A stretch of DNA of 64,000 bases, taken from positions 1,669,001 to 1,733,000 of the forward strand of contig NZ_CP090953.1 in assembly GCF_021513175.1 (NCBI RefSeq). The letters run 5' to 3'. Shown piece by piece: positions 1 through 7,817 of the stretch. The translations under genes and the position numbers were made by a program. The notes beneath the pieces were generated by a model. It saw nothing but the letters and a program-made list of their open reading frames with translations, was not told where the DNA came from and did not search any database. The stretch comes from Sphingomonas sp. S2-65. GTDB taxonomy: Bacteria > Pseudomonadota > Alphaproteobacteria > Sphingomonadales > Sphingomonadaceae. Within the stretch, counting starts at the first letter, position 1; each line of letters opens with the position of its first letter.

Positions 1-436
1 CCTCCCCGGCAAGGGGAGGATCATCCTTCGCGCCAGCCGCCCCTCGATGCGCGCCAGGCCCTCGACGAGCCACCCTCCTGCAGCACCCCTAAAATCCTCC
101 CCGGCACGGGGAGGGGGACCATGCGCAAGCATGGTGGAGGGGGCTCTCCACAAGCCGACCGCCCGCGGCAGCCCCCCTCCACCACGCACTAACGTGCGCG
201 GTCCCCCTCCCCGTGCCGGGGAGGAATAAGCCAGCCCACACCCACCGCTGCACCGTCCCAGGAACCTCCCCGCAGGCGAATGGCGGACGGGTATCCCTAC
301 CCTCCCCCACATCCTCCCCCGGAGGGGGAGGGGGACCGCGCCCGAAGGGCGTGGTGGAGGGGTATCCCCGCCCTCGACAGGCCGACACCCCTCCGTCAGC
401 GCTCACGCGCTGCCACCTCCCCTTACAGGGGAGGAC
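1..436. repeat. Cluster of GGGGAGG-type palindromic repeats, no gene
   Basis: No credible gene is seen here. The stretch holds several copies of a repeat with a CCTCCCC...GGGGAGG palindrome followed by GGACC and GGTGGAGGGG: near 1-22, 89-141, 177-227 (inverted relative to the previous one), 310-362 and 414-436. The copies at 89-141 and 177-227 face each other and could form one long hairpin. Open frames across it are only translated repeat (Pro/Arg/Gly rich). The same family recurs at 6331-6430, 6783-6833 and 6914-6962. Confidence 0.8.
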
Positions 437-449
437 TAGAAGCCCGGCC

Positions 450-1607
450 CTACCCCCGGATCACATGCGGCACGAACCGCGCACCATTGCCGGTAATCAG
501 CCCGTCCTCGCGGATCCCCATCCCCGCCGCGGCGCCATCCACCACCCAGCACCCCAGCACCGGATAGCCGGCCCCGAAGTCGCGCAGGCGGTACAGCTCC
601 TGGTACATGGTCAGCCCCTCGCGATACCCGCCGCCGCTCCGCGCCAGCGTCGCCCCACCCGCGACCACTTCGATGTTGGCCCCTTCGCGCGCCAGGAACG
701 GCTTGGCGACGTAATCCGCCCCCACCTTCTCGCGGATCACCGACGCCGCCAGCAAATTGGGATGCCCGGGGAACATCGCCCACAGCACCTGCAGCACCGC
801 CTTGTTGCTCCACAGCATCTTCCAGATCGGCTCGATCCAGGCGGTCTCGGGCAGATGCCGGACGATCTCGCGGCCATATTCCTCGCTGACGATCCATTCC
901 CAGGGATACAGCTTGAAGATCGCGGTGATCCGCTGGTCGTCCGCGTCGACCGCCCGCCCGGTGGCGTCGAGCCCGATATCGTCGATCACCACCCCCAGCG
1001 TCTCCAGCCCCGCCTGCGAGGCGAGGTCGCGCATATAGGTCGCGGTGATCGTGTCCTCGTGCGACGGATCGGCGGCATGGGTGACCCACAGTCGCTGCCC
1101 CGGCAACCGCGCGCGGATGTCGGCCCAGCGCCCGATCAGCTTCTCGTGCAGGCTGTTATATTGGTCGAGCTCGGGAAAGACGTCTTCCTTCCACTCCCAC
1201 TGGATCACCCCGGCTTCCAGCATCGAGGTCGGCGTGTCGCAGTTGAACTCGAACAGCTTGGGCTCGCCGGTCCCGTCATAGCCGAAGTCGAACCGGCCAT
1301 AATTGAGTGCCGGCGGCTCGTTCTTCCACGCCGCCTTCACTGCGCCGTGACACCAGTCGGGTATACCGAACAGCGCCATGACCTCGGGATCGGAAACGAT
1401 GCGTTCGCCGGCCTCGAGGAACAGCTGGTACACGGCCTCGCTGGCCGCCTCGATCCGCTCGACCTCCTCCAGCGTGAAGGAATAATAGGCGCTCTCGTCC
1501 CAATAGCGTTCTTCGCCGTCCGCGTCGCCGGCGCCGTGCCAGATCAGCCCCTGTTCCTCGACCGTCTTCTGCCAGTCGGGGCGCGGCGCGATGCTGTGGC
1601 GCTGCAC
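450..1607 (-). CDS. yjfC: Glutathionylspermidine synthase family ATP-grasp protein (YjfC/YgiC type)
   Basis: This 385-residue protein matches the C-terminal synthetase-like family of glutathionylspermidine synthase (YgiC/YjfC in E. coli), an ATP-grasp ligase fold without the amidase half. Family hallmarks are visible: the FEFNCDTPTSMLEAG segment near residue 120, the NYGRFDFGYDG segment near 100, and a KPFLAREGANI nucleotide-binding stretch near 295. The true substrate of these stand-alone enzymes is not settled, so ligation of a peptide to an amine is only a family-level expectation. The start lies one base after the stop of the yjfM-like gene, implying translational coupling. The order DUF350, DUF1190, this gene reproduces the E. 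coli yjfL-yjfM-yjfC arrangement. Confidence 0.9.
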   Translation of the reverse strand: MQRHSIAPRPDWQKTVEEQGLIWHGAGDADGEERYWDESAYYSFTLEEVERIEAASEAVYQLFLEAGERIVSDPEVMALFGIPDWCHGAVKAAWKNEPPALNYGRFDFGYDGTGEPKLFEFNCDTPTSMLEAGVIQWEWKEDVFPELDQYNSLHEKLIGRWADIRARLPGQRLWVTHAADPSHEDTITATYMRDLASQAGLETLGVVIDDIGLDATGRAVDADDQRITAIFKLYPWEWIVSEEYGREIVRHLPETAWIEPIWKMLWSNKAVLQVLWAMFPGHPNLLAASVIREKVGADYVAKPFLAREGANIEVVAGGATLARSGGGYREGLTMYQELYRLRDFGAGYPVLGCWVVDGAAAGMGIREDGLITGNGARFVPHVIRG

Positions 1608-1608
1608 C

Positions 1609-2034
1609 TCAGGAGCGGCCGGAGCCGAAGCTGCGCCCGCGCGAGCCCAGCCCGCCGCGCGACACCGCCTGCGATCGCGTCACCCGGCTGGCGCGCGGCG
1701 CGTCGGCATAGCGCACGCCCTGCGCCGGGCTGAACGATCCCCGCCCGGCATAGCGCGGGTCGCGGATCGAATCGCCATAATAGGGCACCGCCGAATTGCG
1801 CCCGAGATAATACCAAAGGAACGCGCTCGACATGCCGCCACCCCCGCCGCCATAGGCGCCGCGCGCCTGCGGGTTGCATTGGCGGTCGTCGACGCGCTTG
1901 CCGTCCTTGTCGACGCACACCGCGGTGTCGCGGTCGGCGGTCACGCCTTCCCACTCGTCGTTGCGCGACGAACAGGCCGGCAGCGCGAGCAGCGCGGCGG
2001 CCATCGCCGTGGTCATCGTCAGTTGCTTGCGCAT
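1609..2034 (-). CDS. yjfM: DUF1190 (YgiB/YjfM-like) lipoprotein
   Basis: A small 141-residue protein that begins with a lipoprotein signal (MRKQLTMTTAMAAALLALPA followed by Cys 21), so it should be lipid-anchored in the envelope. The mature part has a Cys-rich N-terminal region (CVDKDG, then a second Cys in RQCNP), a glycine run, and a low-complexity Ser/Arg/Gly tail, the build of DUF1190 proteins. It sits 16 bases after the DUF350 gene and one base before the ATP-grasp gene, which supports the family call more than sequence alone. Function is unknown; a joint role with the ligase-like enzyme in envelope modification is an inference. Confidence 0.75.
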   Translation of the reverse strand: MRKQLTMTTAMAAALLALPACSSRNDEWEGVTADRDTAVCVDKDGKRVDDRQCNPQARGAYGGGGGGMSSAFLWYYLGRNSAVPYYGDSIRDPRYAGRGSFSPAQGVRYADAPRASRVTRSQAVSRGGLGSRGRSFGSGRS

Positions 2035-2050
2035 GGTGCGGCCTTCTCGC

Positions 2051-2458
2051 TCAAGGGACCATGCACGCGGCCTGGAGCACGCCGAAGCCCACGCCCATGC
2101 CGCCCACGAACACGCCCGACGCCAGGCAATCCTCGACGATCTTCTGCGACACCGCCCGGAACAACAGCCGCGCGATCACGAAGAACACCACCAGCTGCAC
2201 CACCGCCGCCACTGCGCCCCACATCAGCATGTCGGGAATGCTCACCGAATGCCCGATCACCATCGCCACCGGCAGCGCGAAGCCCAGGAAAGTACCCGTC
2301 ACCTGCACCGCCGCGGCGGTATTGCCGGCCCGGATCAGCGCGAACTCACGGTGCGGCGTGATCAGGACGTACACTGCCAGGAACGCGACGGCCAACACCA
2401 CCGCGGCCGCGAAATATGCCAGGAAATGCGGCAACGTCTCGACGAAATAAGCGAACAT
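2051..2458 (-). CDS. yjfL: DUF350 (YjfL-like) inner membrane protein
   Basis: A 135-residue protein with about four hydrophobic helices (residues roughly 10-30, 50-70, 78-98 and 112-132), typical of DUF350 membrane proteins. The start at 2458 was chosen over an upstream in-frame one at 2650 because a strong GGAGGGGG site lies just before it and because the extra N-terminus would be translated repeat DNA (2517-2556). It is the first gene of the three-gene yjfL-yjfM-yjfC type cluster, 16 bases ahead of the next gene. The biochemical role of DUF350 is unknown. Confidence 0.85.
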   Translation of the reverse strand: MFAYFVETLPHFLAYFAAAVVLAVAFLAVYVLITPHREFALIRAGNTAAAVQVTGTFLGFALPVAMVIGHSVSIPDMLMWGAVAAVVQLVVFFVIARLLFRAVSQKIVEDCLASGVFVGGMGVGFGVLQAACMVP

Positions 2459-2516
2459 CGATGATCCCCCTCCAACCCAGCCTATCAGGCCAACCCTTCG
2501 ACACAAGCACAACAAT

Positions 2517-2556
2517 CTCCCTCTCCCGCCTGCGGGAGAGGGCCGGGGTGAGGGTT
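2517..2556. repeat. CCCTCTCCC/GGGAGAGGG palindromic repeat
   Basis: A short palindrome, CCCTCTCCCGC then GCGGGAGAGGG, followed by CCGGGGTGAGGG, between the divergent DUF350 and MFS genes. It belongs to a family seen again at 13914-14032, 28113-28220, 34112-34230, 40839-40885 and within 48541-49277. It leaves about 60 to 80 bases on each side for the two divergent promoters. Confidence 0.8.
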
Positions 2557-2642
2557 CGGCGCGATGCCGCCGATGAGCCCCCCCTTTCGTAAAGCCGGTA
2601 CGCCCGCTACCCTCCGCAACACCAAACAGCACGGAGAGGACC

Positions 2643-4184
2643 ATGCCCACCCCCGCTCCCGACCGCGCCAGCCCCTATGCCTGGTATGTCCTGTGCGTCC
2701 TGTTCCTGGTCTACGCGCTCAACTTCATCGACCGCCAGATCCTGACGATCCTCGCGCCGCATATCCGCCGCGATCTCGGCCTCGGCCATGCCGATATCGG
2801 CTTCCTCTACGGCACTGCGTTCGGCGTGTTCTATGCGCTGTTCGGCATTCCGCTCGGGCGGCTGGCGGACAATTGGCACCGCGTCCGCCTCATGACCCTC
2901 GGTCTTGCGCTCTGGTCGGCGATGACCGCGGTGTCGGGCTTCGCGCGCTCGGGTGCGCAACTCGCCGGGGCGCGGATCGGCGTTGGCGTGGGAGAGGCGA
3001 CCGCCAGCCCCGCGGCCTATTCGCTGCTGTCCGACTGGTTTCCCAAGCGCCAGCGCGCCACTGCGCTGGCCATCTACTCCTCGGGCATCTTCTTCGGCGG
3101 CGGGTTCTCGTTGTTCATCGGCGGGTCGATCGCCGATGGCTGGAACGCCGCATTCCCGCACGGCGGCCCCGCCGGGCTGGTCGGCTGGCAGGCGGCGTTC
3201 CTCGCGGTCGGCCTGCCCGGCATCCCGCTCGCTTTGTGGGTCGCCACGCTGCGCGAGCCGGTCCGCGGCCTGAGCGAAGGCATCGCCACGCCGCCGCACC
3301 CCGCCCCGTTCCGCAGTTTCGCGGCAGAGCTGCTGACGATCATCCCGCCCTTCACGCTGCTCGGCGCCGCCCGCAACCGCGCGCTGCCAGCCAACCTGCT
3401 CGCCCTGGCGCTCGTCGCCGCCGCGGTCGCTGGGCTGGTCGCGCTCGGCGAGCCGCTGCCGCAGTGGCTCGCGGTCGGGATCGGCGCCTACGCGGTGTTC
3501 TCCTGGGCCTCGGCGCTGCGCCACCGCGACGCGGCCACCTTCGCCCTGATCGTCGGCACCCCGGCGTTCCTCTGCGTCGTGGTCGCCTATGGCCTCAACG
3601 CCTTCCTCGCTTATGCCGTAGCTGGCCTCGCCCCCAGCTACGCCGCGCAGGTCTTCGCGGTCAGCGCGCGCGAGGCCGGGTTGTGGATCGGCGGGCCGGC
3701 GATCCTCGCGGGGTTCCTTGGCGTCACTGGAGGCGGGATCGCCGCCGACCGCCTGCGCGCGCGCTTCGCCACCGGCCGCGTCCTGGTGATCCTGTTCGGC
3801 GCGCTCGCCCCGGTGCTCCCGCTGGCGATCGCCTTCACCACCACGTCCAAGCCGCTCTTCTACGCGATGTTGCCGCTCACCCAGCTGCTCGCCTGCACGG
3901 CGCTTGGCGCCTCGGCCGCTGCGACGCAGGACCTGGTGCTGCCCCGCATGCGCGGCACCGCCACCGCGGCCTTCTTCATCGGCACCACGCTGATCGGCCT
4001 GGCGCTGGGCCCCTATCTCGCCGGCCGCATCGCCGACCTGACCGGGAGTCTCGCCACCGGCATCCTCTCGCTGCTGGTCAGCGTGCCGCTGGCGCTCGCC
4101 GCCGCGCTCGCCGCCTATCGCCTGGTCCCCGCCGCCGAAGCGAGCCGCGAGGCCCGCGCCCGGCAAGCAGGCGAACCGCTTTAA
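2643..4184 (+). CDS. Major facilitator superfamily transporter
   Basis: A 513-residue MFS carrier of the Spinster-like group common in Sphingomonas and Caulobacter. The first helix carries NFIDRQILTILAP, and the loop 2-3 signature appears as GRLADNWHRVRLM near residue 85. Compared with the usual 430 to 450 residues it has an extra hydrophobic stretch of about 90 residues in the middle (around 240-330), which would add helices. GAGAGGA is placed three bases before the ATG. It stands alone, divergent from the yjfLMC cluster and convergent with sodC. The substrate cannot be read from sequence. Confidence 0.88.
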   Translation: MPTPAPDRASPYAWYVLCVLFLVYALNFIDRQILTILAPHIRRDLGLGHADIGFLYGTAFGVFYALFGIPLGRLADNWHRVRLMTLGLALWSAMTAVSGFARSGAQLAGARIGVGVGEATASPAAYSLLSDWFPKRQRATALAIYSSGIFFGGGFSLFIGGSIADGWNAAFPHGGPAGLVGWQAAFLAVGLPGIPLALWVATLREPVRGLSEGIATPPHPAPFRSFAAELLTIIPPFTLLGAARNRALPANLLALALVAAAVAGLVALGEPLPQWLAVGIGAYAVFSWASALRHRDAATFALIVGTPAFLCVVVAYGLNAFLAYAVAGLAPSYAAQVFAVSAREAGLWIGGPAILAGFLGVTGGGIAADRLRARFATGRVLVILFGALAPVLPLAIAFTTTSKPLFYAMLPLTQLLACTALGASAAATQDLVLPRMRGTATAAFFIGTTLIGLALGPYLAGRIADLTGSLATGILSLLVSVPLALAAALAAYRLVPAAEASREARARQAGEPL

Positions 4185-4204
4185 CGGGAGTACGGCACCG
4201 CCAA

Positions 4205-4741
4205 TCAAACGCTCTGGAACACCCCGCAGGCGATCCGCCCGCCCGAATTGCCCGACGGATCGGTCTTGTAGTCGTCCGCGCCGGCATGGATCACCAGCGC
4301 CGCGCCATCCTCGTCCATCAACTGGGCAAAGGTGCCGGCGGGCAGCGTGAAGATCGTCCGGTCCGCGCCGTCCGCGCCGACGCTCAGGTTCGGCATGTCG
4401 CCGGCATGCGGCCCGGCCGGGTTTTCCTTGCCATGCTGGTGAGTGGTCGGGTTCCAGTGCGACCCGGCGCTGGCAAAGTCCGGCGCGTCGCACTTGCCGG
4501 TGGTATGGACATGCGTCCCGTGCACCCCGGCGGGGAGCCCGCGCGCTTCCACCATCACGCGGATCGCGCCGTCGACTTCCTCGGCCACCGCGGTGCCCAC
4601 CGGCTCGCCCGCGGCGTTGCGCAGGTCGGCCTGGGCGCGGAAATGCCCGGCCATGTAGCGCGCATTCTGCTCGGGCGTGGCACAGCCCGCCACCGCCACT
4701 GCACTCGCGGCCAGCGCCGCCATAAGCCCGATGCGCACCAT
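4205..4741 (-). CDS. sodC: Cu/Zn superoxide dismutase, periplasmic lipoprotein-type
   Basis: This 178-residue protein should convert superoxide to peroxide and oxygen in the periplasm. Copper and zinc ligands are visible: GTHVHTTGKCDAPDF (two His plus the disulfide Cys), SHWNPTTHQHG, the downstream Asp, and the C-terminal GGRIACGVFQ with the partner Cys. The start at 4741 gives a signal ending in VAVAGC, a lipobox, so it is probably membrane-anchored; a longer frame starting at 4798 lacks a ribosome site. It ends 20 bases from the convergent MFS gene. Confidence 0.95.
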   Translation of the reverse strand: MVRIGLMAALAASAVAVAGCATPEQNARYMAGHFRAQADLRNAAGEPVGTAVAEEVDGAIRVMVEARGLPAGVHGTHVHTTGKCDAPDFASAGSHWNPTTHQHGKENPAGPHAGDMPNLSVGADGADRTIFTLPAGTFAQLMDEDGAALVIHAGADDYKTDPSGNSGGRIACGVFQSV

Positions 4742-4819
4742 ATCCCGACTCCCCAAAGATTGCCCGACCGTAATGGACCCGCCCGCGTCCGGTTCCAAGC
4801 CCTCGGTTCTCGGCCGCGC

Positions 4820-5449
4820 TCAATCGGGCGCGCCGCCGCGTCCTCGCGGCCCGAACTGGCCGATATCGTCGATCCGCCCGGTGTCGTTGCAGGTCGGGCA
4901 GGGATGATGGTCCGGGCACGGGATCCTGCCCTTCTCCAGCCGCGCCGCCATCTCGGTCAGCTTCTTCTCCAGCCGCTCGCGCGCGCTACCCTCGCGCTGC
5001 GGCGTCGAGAACATGCCCCCGGCCGCCTCCGCCGCCTTCTCCGCCGCCGCCTCGCGCTCCTCCTGGCTCATGCCGCCGAACCCGCTCTGCAGGTCGCCGC
5101 GCTGCACCAGCAGCCGCAGCAGCGAGTCCGAATAGCGCCGCTTGCGCGACACCACCTCCCCGCCCTTCTCGACCACTTCGTCCCAGCCCTCGACCGCGCG
5201 GGTATACGCCGCCTCTTCCAGCACCGCGCGCCCCTTCTTCTGCGCTTTGGCCCAGGCGGCGGCGAACTCGCCCGACTTGGCGCGCAGCCGATAGGCCGAC
5301 GTGGTCGACACCTGCACTTTCTTGCACGCGTCCGACACGCAGCCCATCTCGGTCAGCGCCCGCAGGAACGCCCGCTGCCGCAGCGGCGTCCACCCGTCGC
5401 TGCGCACCCGATGCTCGCGCGCCACGCCGGTCTTCTTCTCCTGTCCCAT
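4820..5449 (-). CDS. Helix-turn-helix protein with C-terminal Cys/His cluster, unknown function
   Basis: A 209-residue protein of unknown function. Residues about 20-60 (TPLRQRAFLRALTEMG, then SDACKKVQVSTTSAYRLR) resemble the helix-turn-helix of phage terminase small subunits and related DNA-binding proteins. The middle is Glu/Ala-rich and likely coiled. The C-terminus carries CPDHHPCPTCNDTGRIDD, a compact Cys/His cluster that could bind zinc. The ATG at 5449 has GGGAG upstream; the GTG 30 bases further upstream has none. No phage genes accompany it, so it is more likely a domesticated regulator than a packaging protein. This is inference. Confidence 0.6.
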   Translation of the reverse strand: MGQEKKTGVAREHRVRSDGWTPLRQRAFLRALTEMGCVSDACKKVQVSTTSAYRLRAKSGEFAAAWAKAQKKGRAVLEEAAYTRAVEGWDEVVEKGGEVVSRKRRYSDSLLRLLVQRGDLQSGFGGMSQEEREAAAEKAAEAAGGMFSTPQREGSARERLEKKLTEMAARLEKGRIPCPDHHPCPTCNDTGRIDDIGQFGPRGRGGAPD

Positions 5450-5553
5450 CCGACTCGCTCCCGTGCCAAAGGAGCCCACCAGTTATGCCTCGAAATCCTA
5501 CAAGACAAGAACATAAGAAGAACGCACAAGGCCGAGCCACCCCCCCACTCCCC

Positions 5554-5638
5554 TCGTCATCCCGGCCTAGAGCCGGGATCCCGCTTCTTCTTCTGACGGA
5601 TCAAGGCAGCGGCAATCCGGCTCAAGGCCGCGGCGACG
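5554..5638. repeat. GTCATCCCGGCC/GGCCGGGATGAC-type repeat pair
   Basis: Two facing half elements, CGTCATCCCGGCCTAGAGCC at 5554 and a degenerate inverse copy ending in GGCTCAAGGCCG about 70 bases later. The second half overlaps the 3' end of the HdeD-like gene, whose last residues (SSSPRP) are encoded in it. The same family appears at 48574, 48846, 49117 and 50767. It lies between two genes of the same strand and may end transcription by hairpin formation, though no T-run follows. Confidence 0.75.
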
Positions 5639-6248
5639 AAGAACCAGCCAACCCCCGCAACCGCAACCCCAGCGCCACCAGCGCCACGCCAACCACCGCC
5701 GCCCAAGCCCCGATCGCCCACCCGACCGACAACAGGCTCACCAGCGGATCGGTCCACAGCACCCAGGCGATCCACAGCCCCAGCAGCACCGACAACAGCC
5801 CCGACAGCCCCAGCAGCCACTCGCCGCGGATCTCGCGCCGCAGCCGCACCGCCGCGACGATCTCGAACAATCCGGTCAGGATCGCCCAGGCGACCACCAT
5901 CCCCGCCGCGACATAGGCCCAGCTCAAAGTCGCCACCCCCGGCATCACCAGGAACAGCACGGCAACCGCAATCCCCGCCACCCCGCGCAGGATCAGCGAC
6001 CCCCAGCGCTCGCCATGATGCGCAGCCCCCCGCACCCCCGCGATCAGCGACAGGATGCCATCGGCCCCGGCATAAGCCGCGAACACCATGGTAAAGGCGA
6101 ACACCGCATTGAGCGGAAACAGAAAGGCGATGACCGCCAGCCCCAGCGCCAGCACGCCGCGCACCACCAGCCAGCCCCAGTTGCGGTGGAGCAATGCGGA
6201 AGTGCGGGGATTGGCAGGGTTGGCATCGAACGGCGGGACGGTGGCCAT
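5622..6248 (-). CDS. HdeD family (DUF308) membrane protein
   Basis: A 208-residue protein with six predicted transmembrane helices in three pairs, beginning NWGWLVVRGVLALGLAVIAF near residue 23. This is the layout of DUF308/HdeD proteins, which in E. coli are linked to acid resistance; whether that holds here is unknown. It is monocistronic. The final residues come from an overlapping palindromic repeat at 5554-5638, so the original C-terminus may have been replaced. Family assignment is firm, function is not. Confidence 0.88.
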   Translation of the reverse strand: MATVPPFDANPANPRTSALLHRNWGWLVVRGVLALGLAVIAFLFPLNAVFAFTMVFAAYAGADGILSLIAGVRGAAHHGERWGSLILRGVAGIAVAVLFLVMPGVATLSWAYVAAGMVVAWAILTGLFEIVAAVRLRREIRGEWLLGLSGLLSVLLGLWIAWVLWTDPLVSLLSVGWAIGAWAAVVGVALVALGLRLRGLAGSSSPRP

Positions 6249-6330
6249 GGTCGTTGCTCCTCAGCGGCGCGGCAAGGCGCCTCCTCAGCAGGAATGATGC
6301 GAACTCACGCAGGTTCCGCGGACGAACCTC

Positions 6331-6430
6331 AATCCTCCCCTGGAAGGAGTGACAGGTCGGATGCGGACCTACTCAATCCTCCCCCGGAGGGGGAAGGGGA
6401 CCGCCGAAGGCGGTGGAGGGGTAGTGTCCA
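6331..6430. repeat. GGGGAGG-type repeat overlapping the DUF559 3' end
   Basis: A degenerate half copy near 6331-6350 and a full copy at about 6375-6425 (CCTCCCCCGGAGGGGGAAGG, then GACCGCC, GGCGGTGGAGGGG). The full copy lies inside the 3' end of the DUF559 gene and supplies its last residues and its stop codon. It belongs to the same family as the cluster at 1-436. Confidence 0.85.
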
Positions 6431-6774
6431 CAAGCGAACCCGGCGATGTAGCGCACCACTCCCTCAAGGTTGCCCAGCACTTCAGAAGCCGAAACCCGAA
6501 CCACCCGCACACCCTGCGCCGCAAGCCAGGCATCCCGAACCCCATCCCGCTCCGGCCGATCCCCGCACCCATGCGCCGCGCCATCCACCTCAACCGCCAA
6601 CCGATGCTTGGGACAGAAGAAATCCAGCACGTAAGGCCCGGCAGGATGCTGGTGCCGAAAGCGCATGCCCCCAGGCCGCTTCCGCAATTCCTGCCACAAC
6701 AGCACCTCAGGCAGGCTCATCGCCCGGCGAAGCCCTGTGGCGCGTTTCTGGGTTCGCTTCGGGCCGTGCAGCAT
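6373..6774 (-). CDS. DUF559 domain endonuclease-like protein (Vsr-like fold) with repeat-encoded tail
   Basis: The 133-residue product matches DUF559, small proteins related to the very-short-patch-repair endonucleases. Visible features are the start helix ATGLRRAMSLPEVLLWQELR, then FRHQHPAGPYVLDFFCP and LAVEVDGAAH. The latter gives the D...E-x-D core of PD-(D/E)XK nucleases. Substrate is unknown. The domain ends near VLGNLEGVVRYIAG; the following tail (HYPSTAFGGPLPPPGED) is translated from the repeat at 6375-6425. The ATG at 6774 is 9 bases from another repeat copy (6783-6833), leaving little room for a promoter or ribosome site (weak GGTAGG). A longer frame to 6969 is only translated repeat. 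Confidence 0.8.
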   Translation of the reverse strand: MLHGPKRTQKRATGLRRAMSLPEVLLWQELRKRPGGMRFRHQHPAGPYVLDFFCPKHRLAVEVDGAAHGCGDRPERDGVRDAWLAAQGVRVVRVSASEVLGNLEGVVRYIAGFACGHYPSTAFGGPLPPPGED

Positions 6775-6782
6775 GTGGCGAC

Positions 6783-7005
6783 CTACCCCTCCACCAGCCT
6801 GCGGCTGGTCCCCCTTCCCCTCCGGGGGAGGATCAAGCATGCCGCCAGCACTACCCCTGTGCAACAACCGCCAACCTTCGCATGGCAGAGAACGCACCCT
6901 CCACGCTTCTTCAATCCTCCCCCGGAGGGGGAAGGGAACCGGCGAAGCCGGTGGAGGGGTAGTCTCCACGAGCGAGCCCGTTGATATGGTGCATTACTCC
7001 CTCGG
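6783..7005. repeat. Two repeat copies and a remnant of the DUF559 3' end
   Basis: An inverted GGGGAGG-type copy spans 6783-6833 and a direct copy spans 6914-6962. The direct copy continues to about 7005 in sequence that closely parallels 6421-6466, the last coding part of the DUF559 gene (TCCAC.AGCGA.CCCG, then ACTCCCTC). So the 3' end of a DUF559 gene plus its repeat occurs twice within about 550 bases, and the second occurrence has lost the rest. From 7006 to 7127 nothing is recognised. Confidence 0.7.
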
Positions 7006-7127
7006 ATCGGATAGCGCCTCGAAGCGGGTATTCGAAGCAATAGATCGCATGTGCCTAAGCGCCGGTCTTTGATCGCTCCTACGGAAGGTGGAGTACGCCG
7101 CTAGATCGACCTCCACAAAGACTCTCG

Positions 7128-7817
7128 TCAGGCGTAGACCGCAACTTCGGCTTGGTCCTCCCACACCCGCTTATCGGAAGCGTAAGCACACTCTGCGGCG
7201 TAGCCGCCGACCTTGGTCAAGAAGCCTCTCAGCGCGTCACCCGTGAGGCGGGGCAAGGCTAAGTCGGGAAGTGCTCGCTCCAGTCGCTCCGACAGCGTCC
7301 GACATTCCTCAAATGAAGCAGTGGCGCGCCGGCCGATCAAGTCTGCCAGTCCGTCTATCGCCGTGGAGGATTCCAGCATCCGCGCAGAGAAGATCGGTGA
7401 TCCCTCTTCTGCTGTCCAGGAGATCAGGCAGGTTCTTACCCCCCAGAAGAACCTGCGCCTGAGACTCGCATCCGCACCCCAGTCGGTTTCCGCCAGAAGG
7501 CGCGCGACAAAAAGGCCGACGCGCACGTCCGCCGTATACGAGGCTCGTCGGCTGAAGGCCTTCCTCAGGTCTAGTAGAAAACCATCGCCATCCCGAAGGG
7601 CAATGCCCTCATGACCAACGTGGTAGGCAAAAAGGTCGCCACGTTTCGCCTGCTCGAGCAGCCAGGCACGCGGGTAGTTGTGGAGACTTACACCCATGCG
7701 CTCAACGGGCGATTGAGGGCGGGGAACGTCTGTCGCTAACATTAGGTCCACGTCAGCTTCAGAGCCAGCGTCACCTCGTGCCCTGCTGCCATAGAGGATA
7801 AGGACCTCGTTATTCAT
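7128..7817 (-). CDS. MNT-type nucleotidyltransferase domain protein
   Basis: A 229-residue protein opening with the polymerase-beta-like nucleotidyltransferase signature: LYGSRARGD at about 8-16, followed by DVDLML, giving the two metal-binding acidic residues. Such minimal nucleotidyltransferases AMPylate partner proteins or RNA in toxin-antitoxin modules and are found in defence loci. The remaining 150 residues are mostly helical with no RxxxxH HEPN motif visible. Its ATG overlaps the stop of the upstream channel gene by four bases (ATGA), so the two are translationally coupled. Codon use and GC are lower than in neighbours, suggesting acquisition. Target and reaction are unknown. Confidence 0.78.
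   Translation of the reverse strand: MNNEVLILYGSRARGDAGSEADVDLMLATDVPRPQSPVERMGVSLHNYPRAWLLEQAKRGDLFAYHVGHEGIALRDGDGFLLDLRKAFSRRASYTADVRVGLFVARLLAETDWGADASLRRRFFWGVRTCLISWTAEEGSPIFSARMLESSTAIDGLADLIGRRATASFEECRTLSERLERALPDLALPRLTGDALRGFLTKVGGYAAECAYASDKRVWEDQAEVAVYA

Noticed and set aside
1..436. Small Pro/Arg-rich open frames at the window start
   Set aside because: They are translations of palindromic repeats and of no gene.
4820..5449. Prophage remnant, judged from the terminase-like HTH protein
   Set aside because: No capsid, portal, integrase or attachment site is visible nearby, so a prophage cannot be supported.
2564..5596. A 1010-codon plus-strand frame spanning the MFS, sodC and HTH genes
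   Set aside because: It crosses three convincing genes in other frames and its product is Arg/Pro-rich without any fold signal.
6783..7040. A small minus-strand frame upstream of the DUF559 gene
   Set aside because: Its residues come from repeat DNA and a remnant of the DUF559 3' end; there is no start signal.
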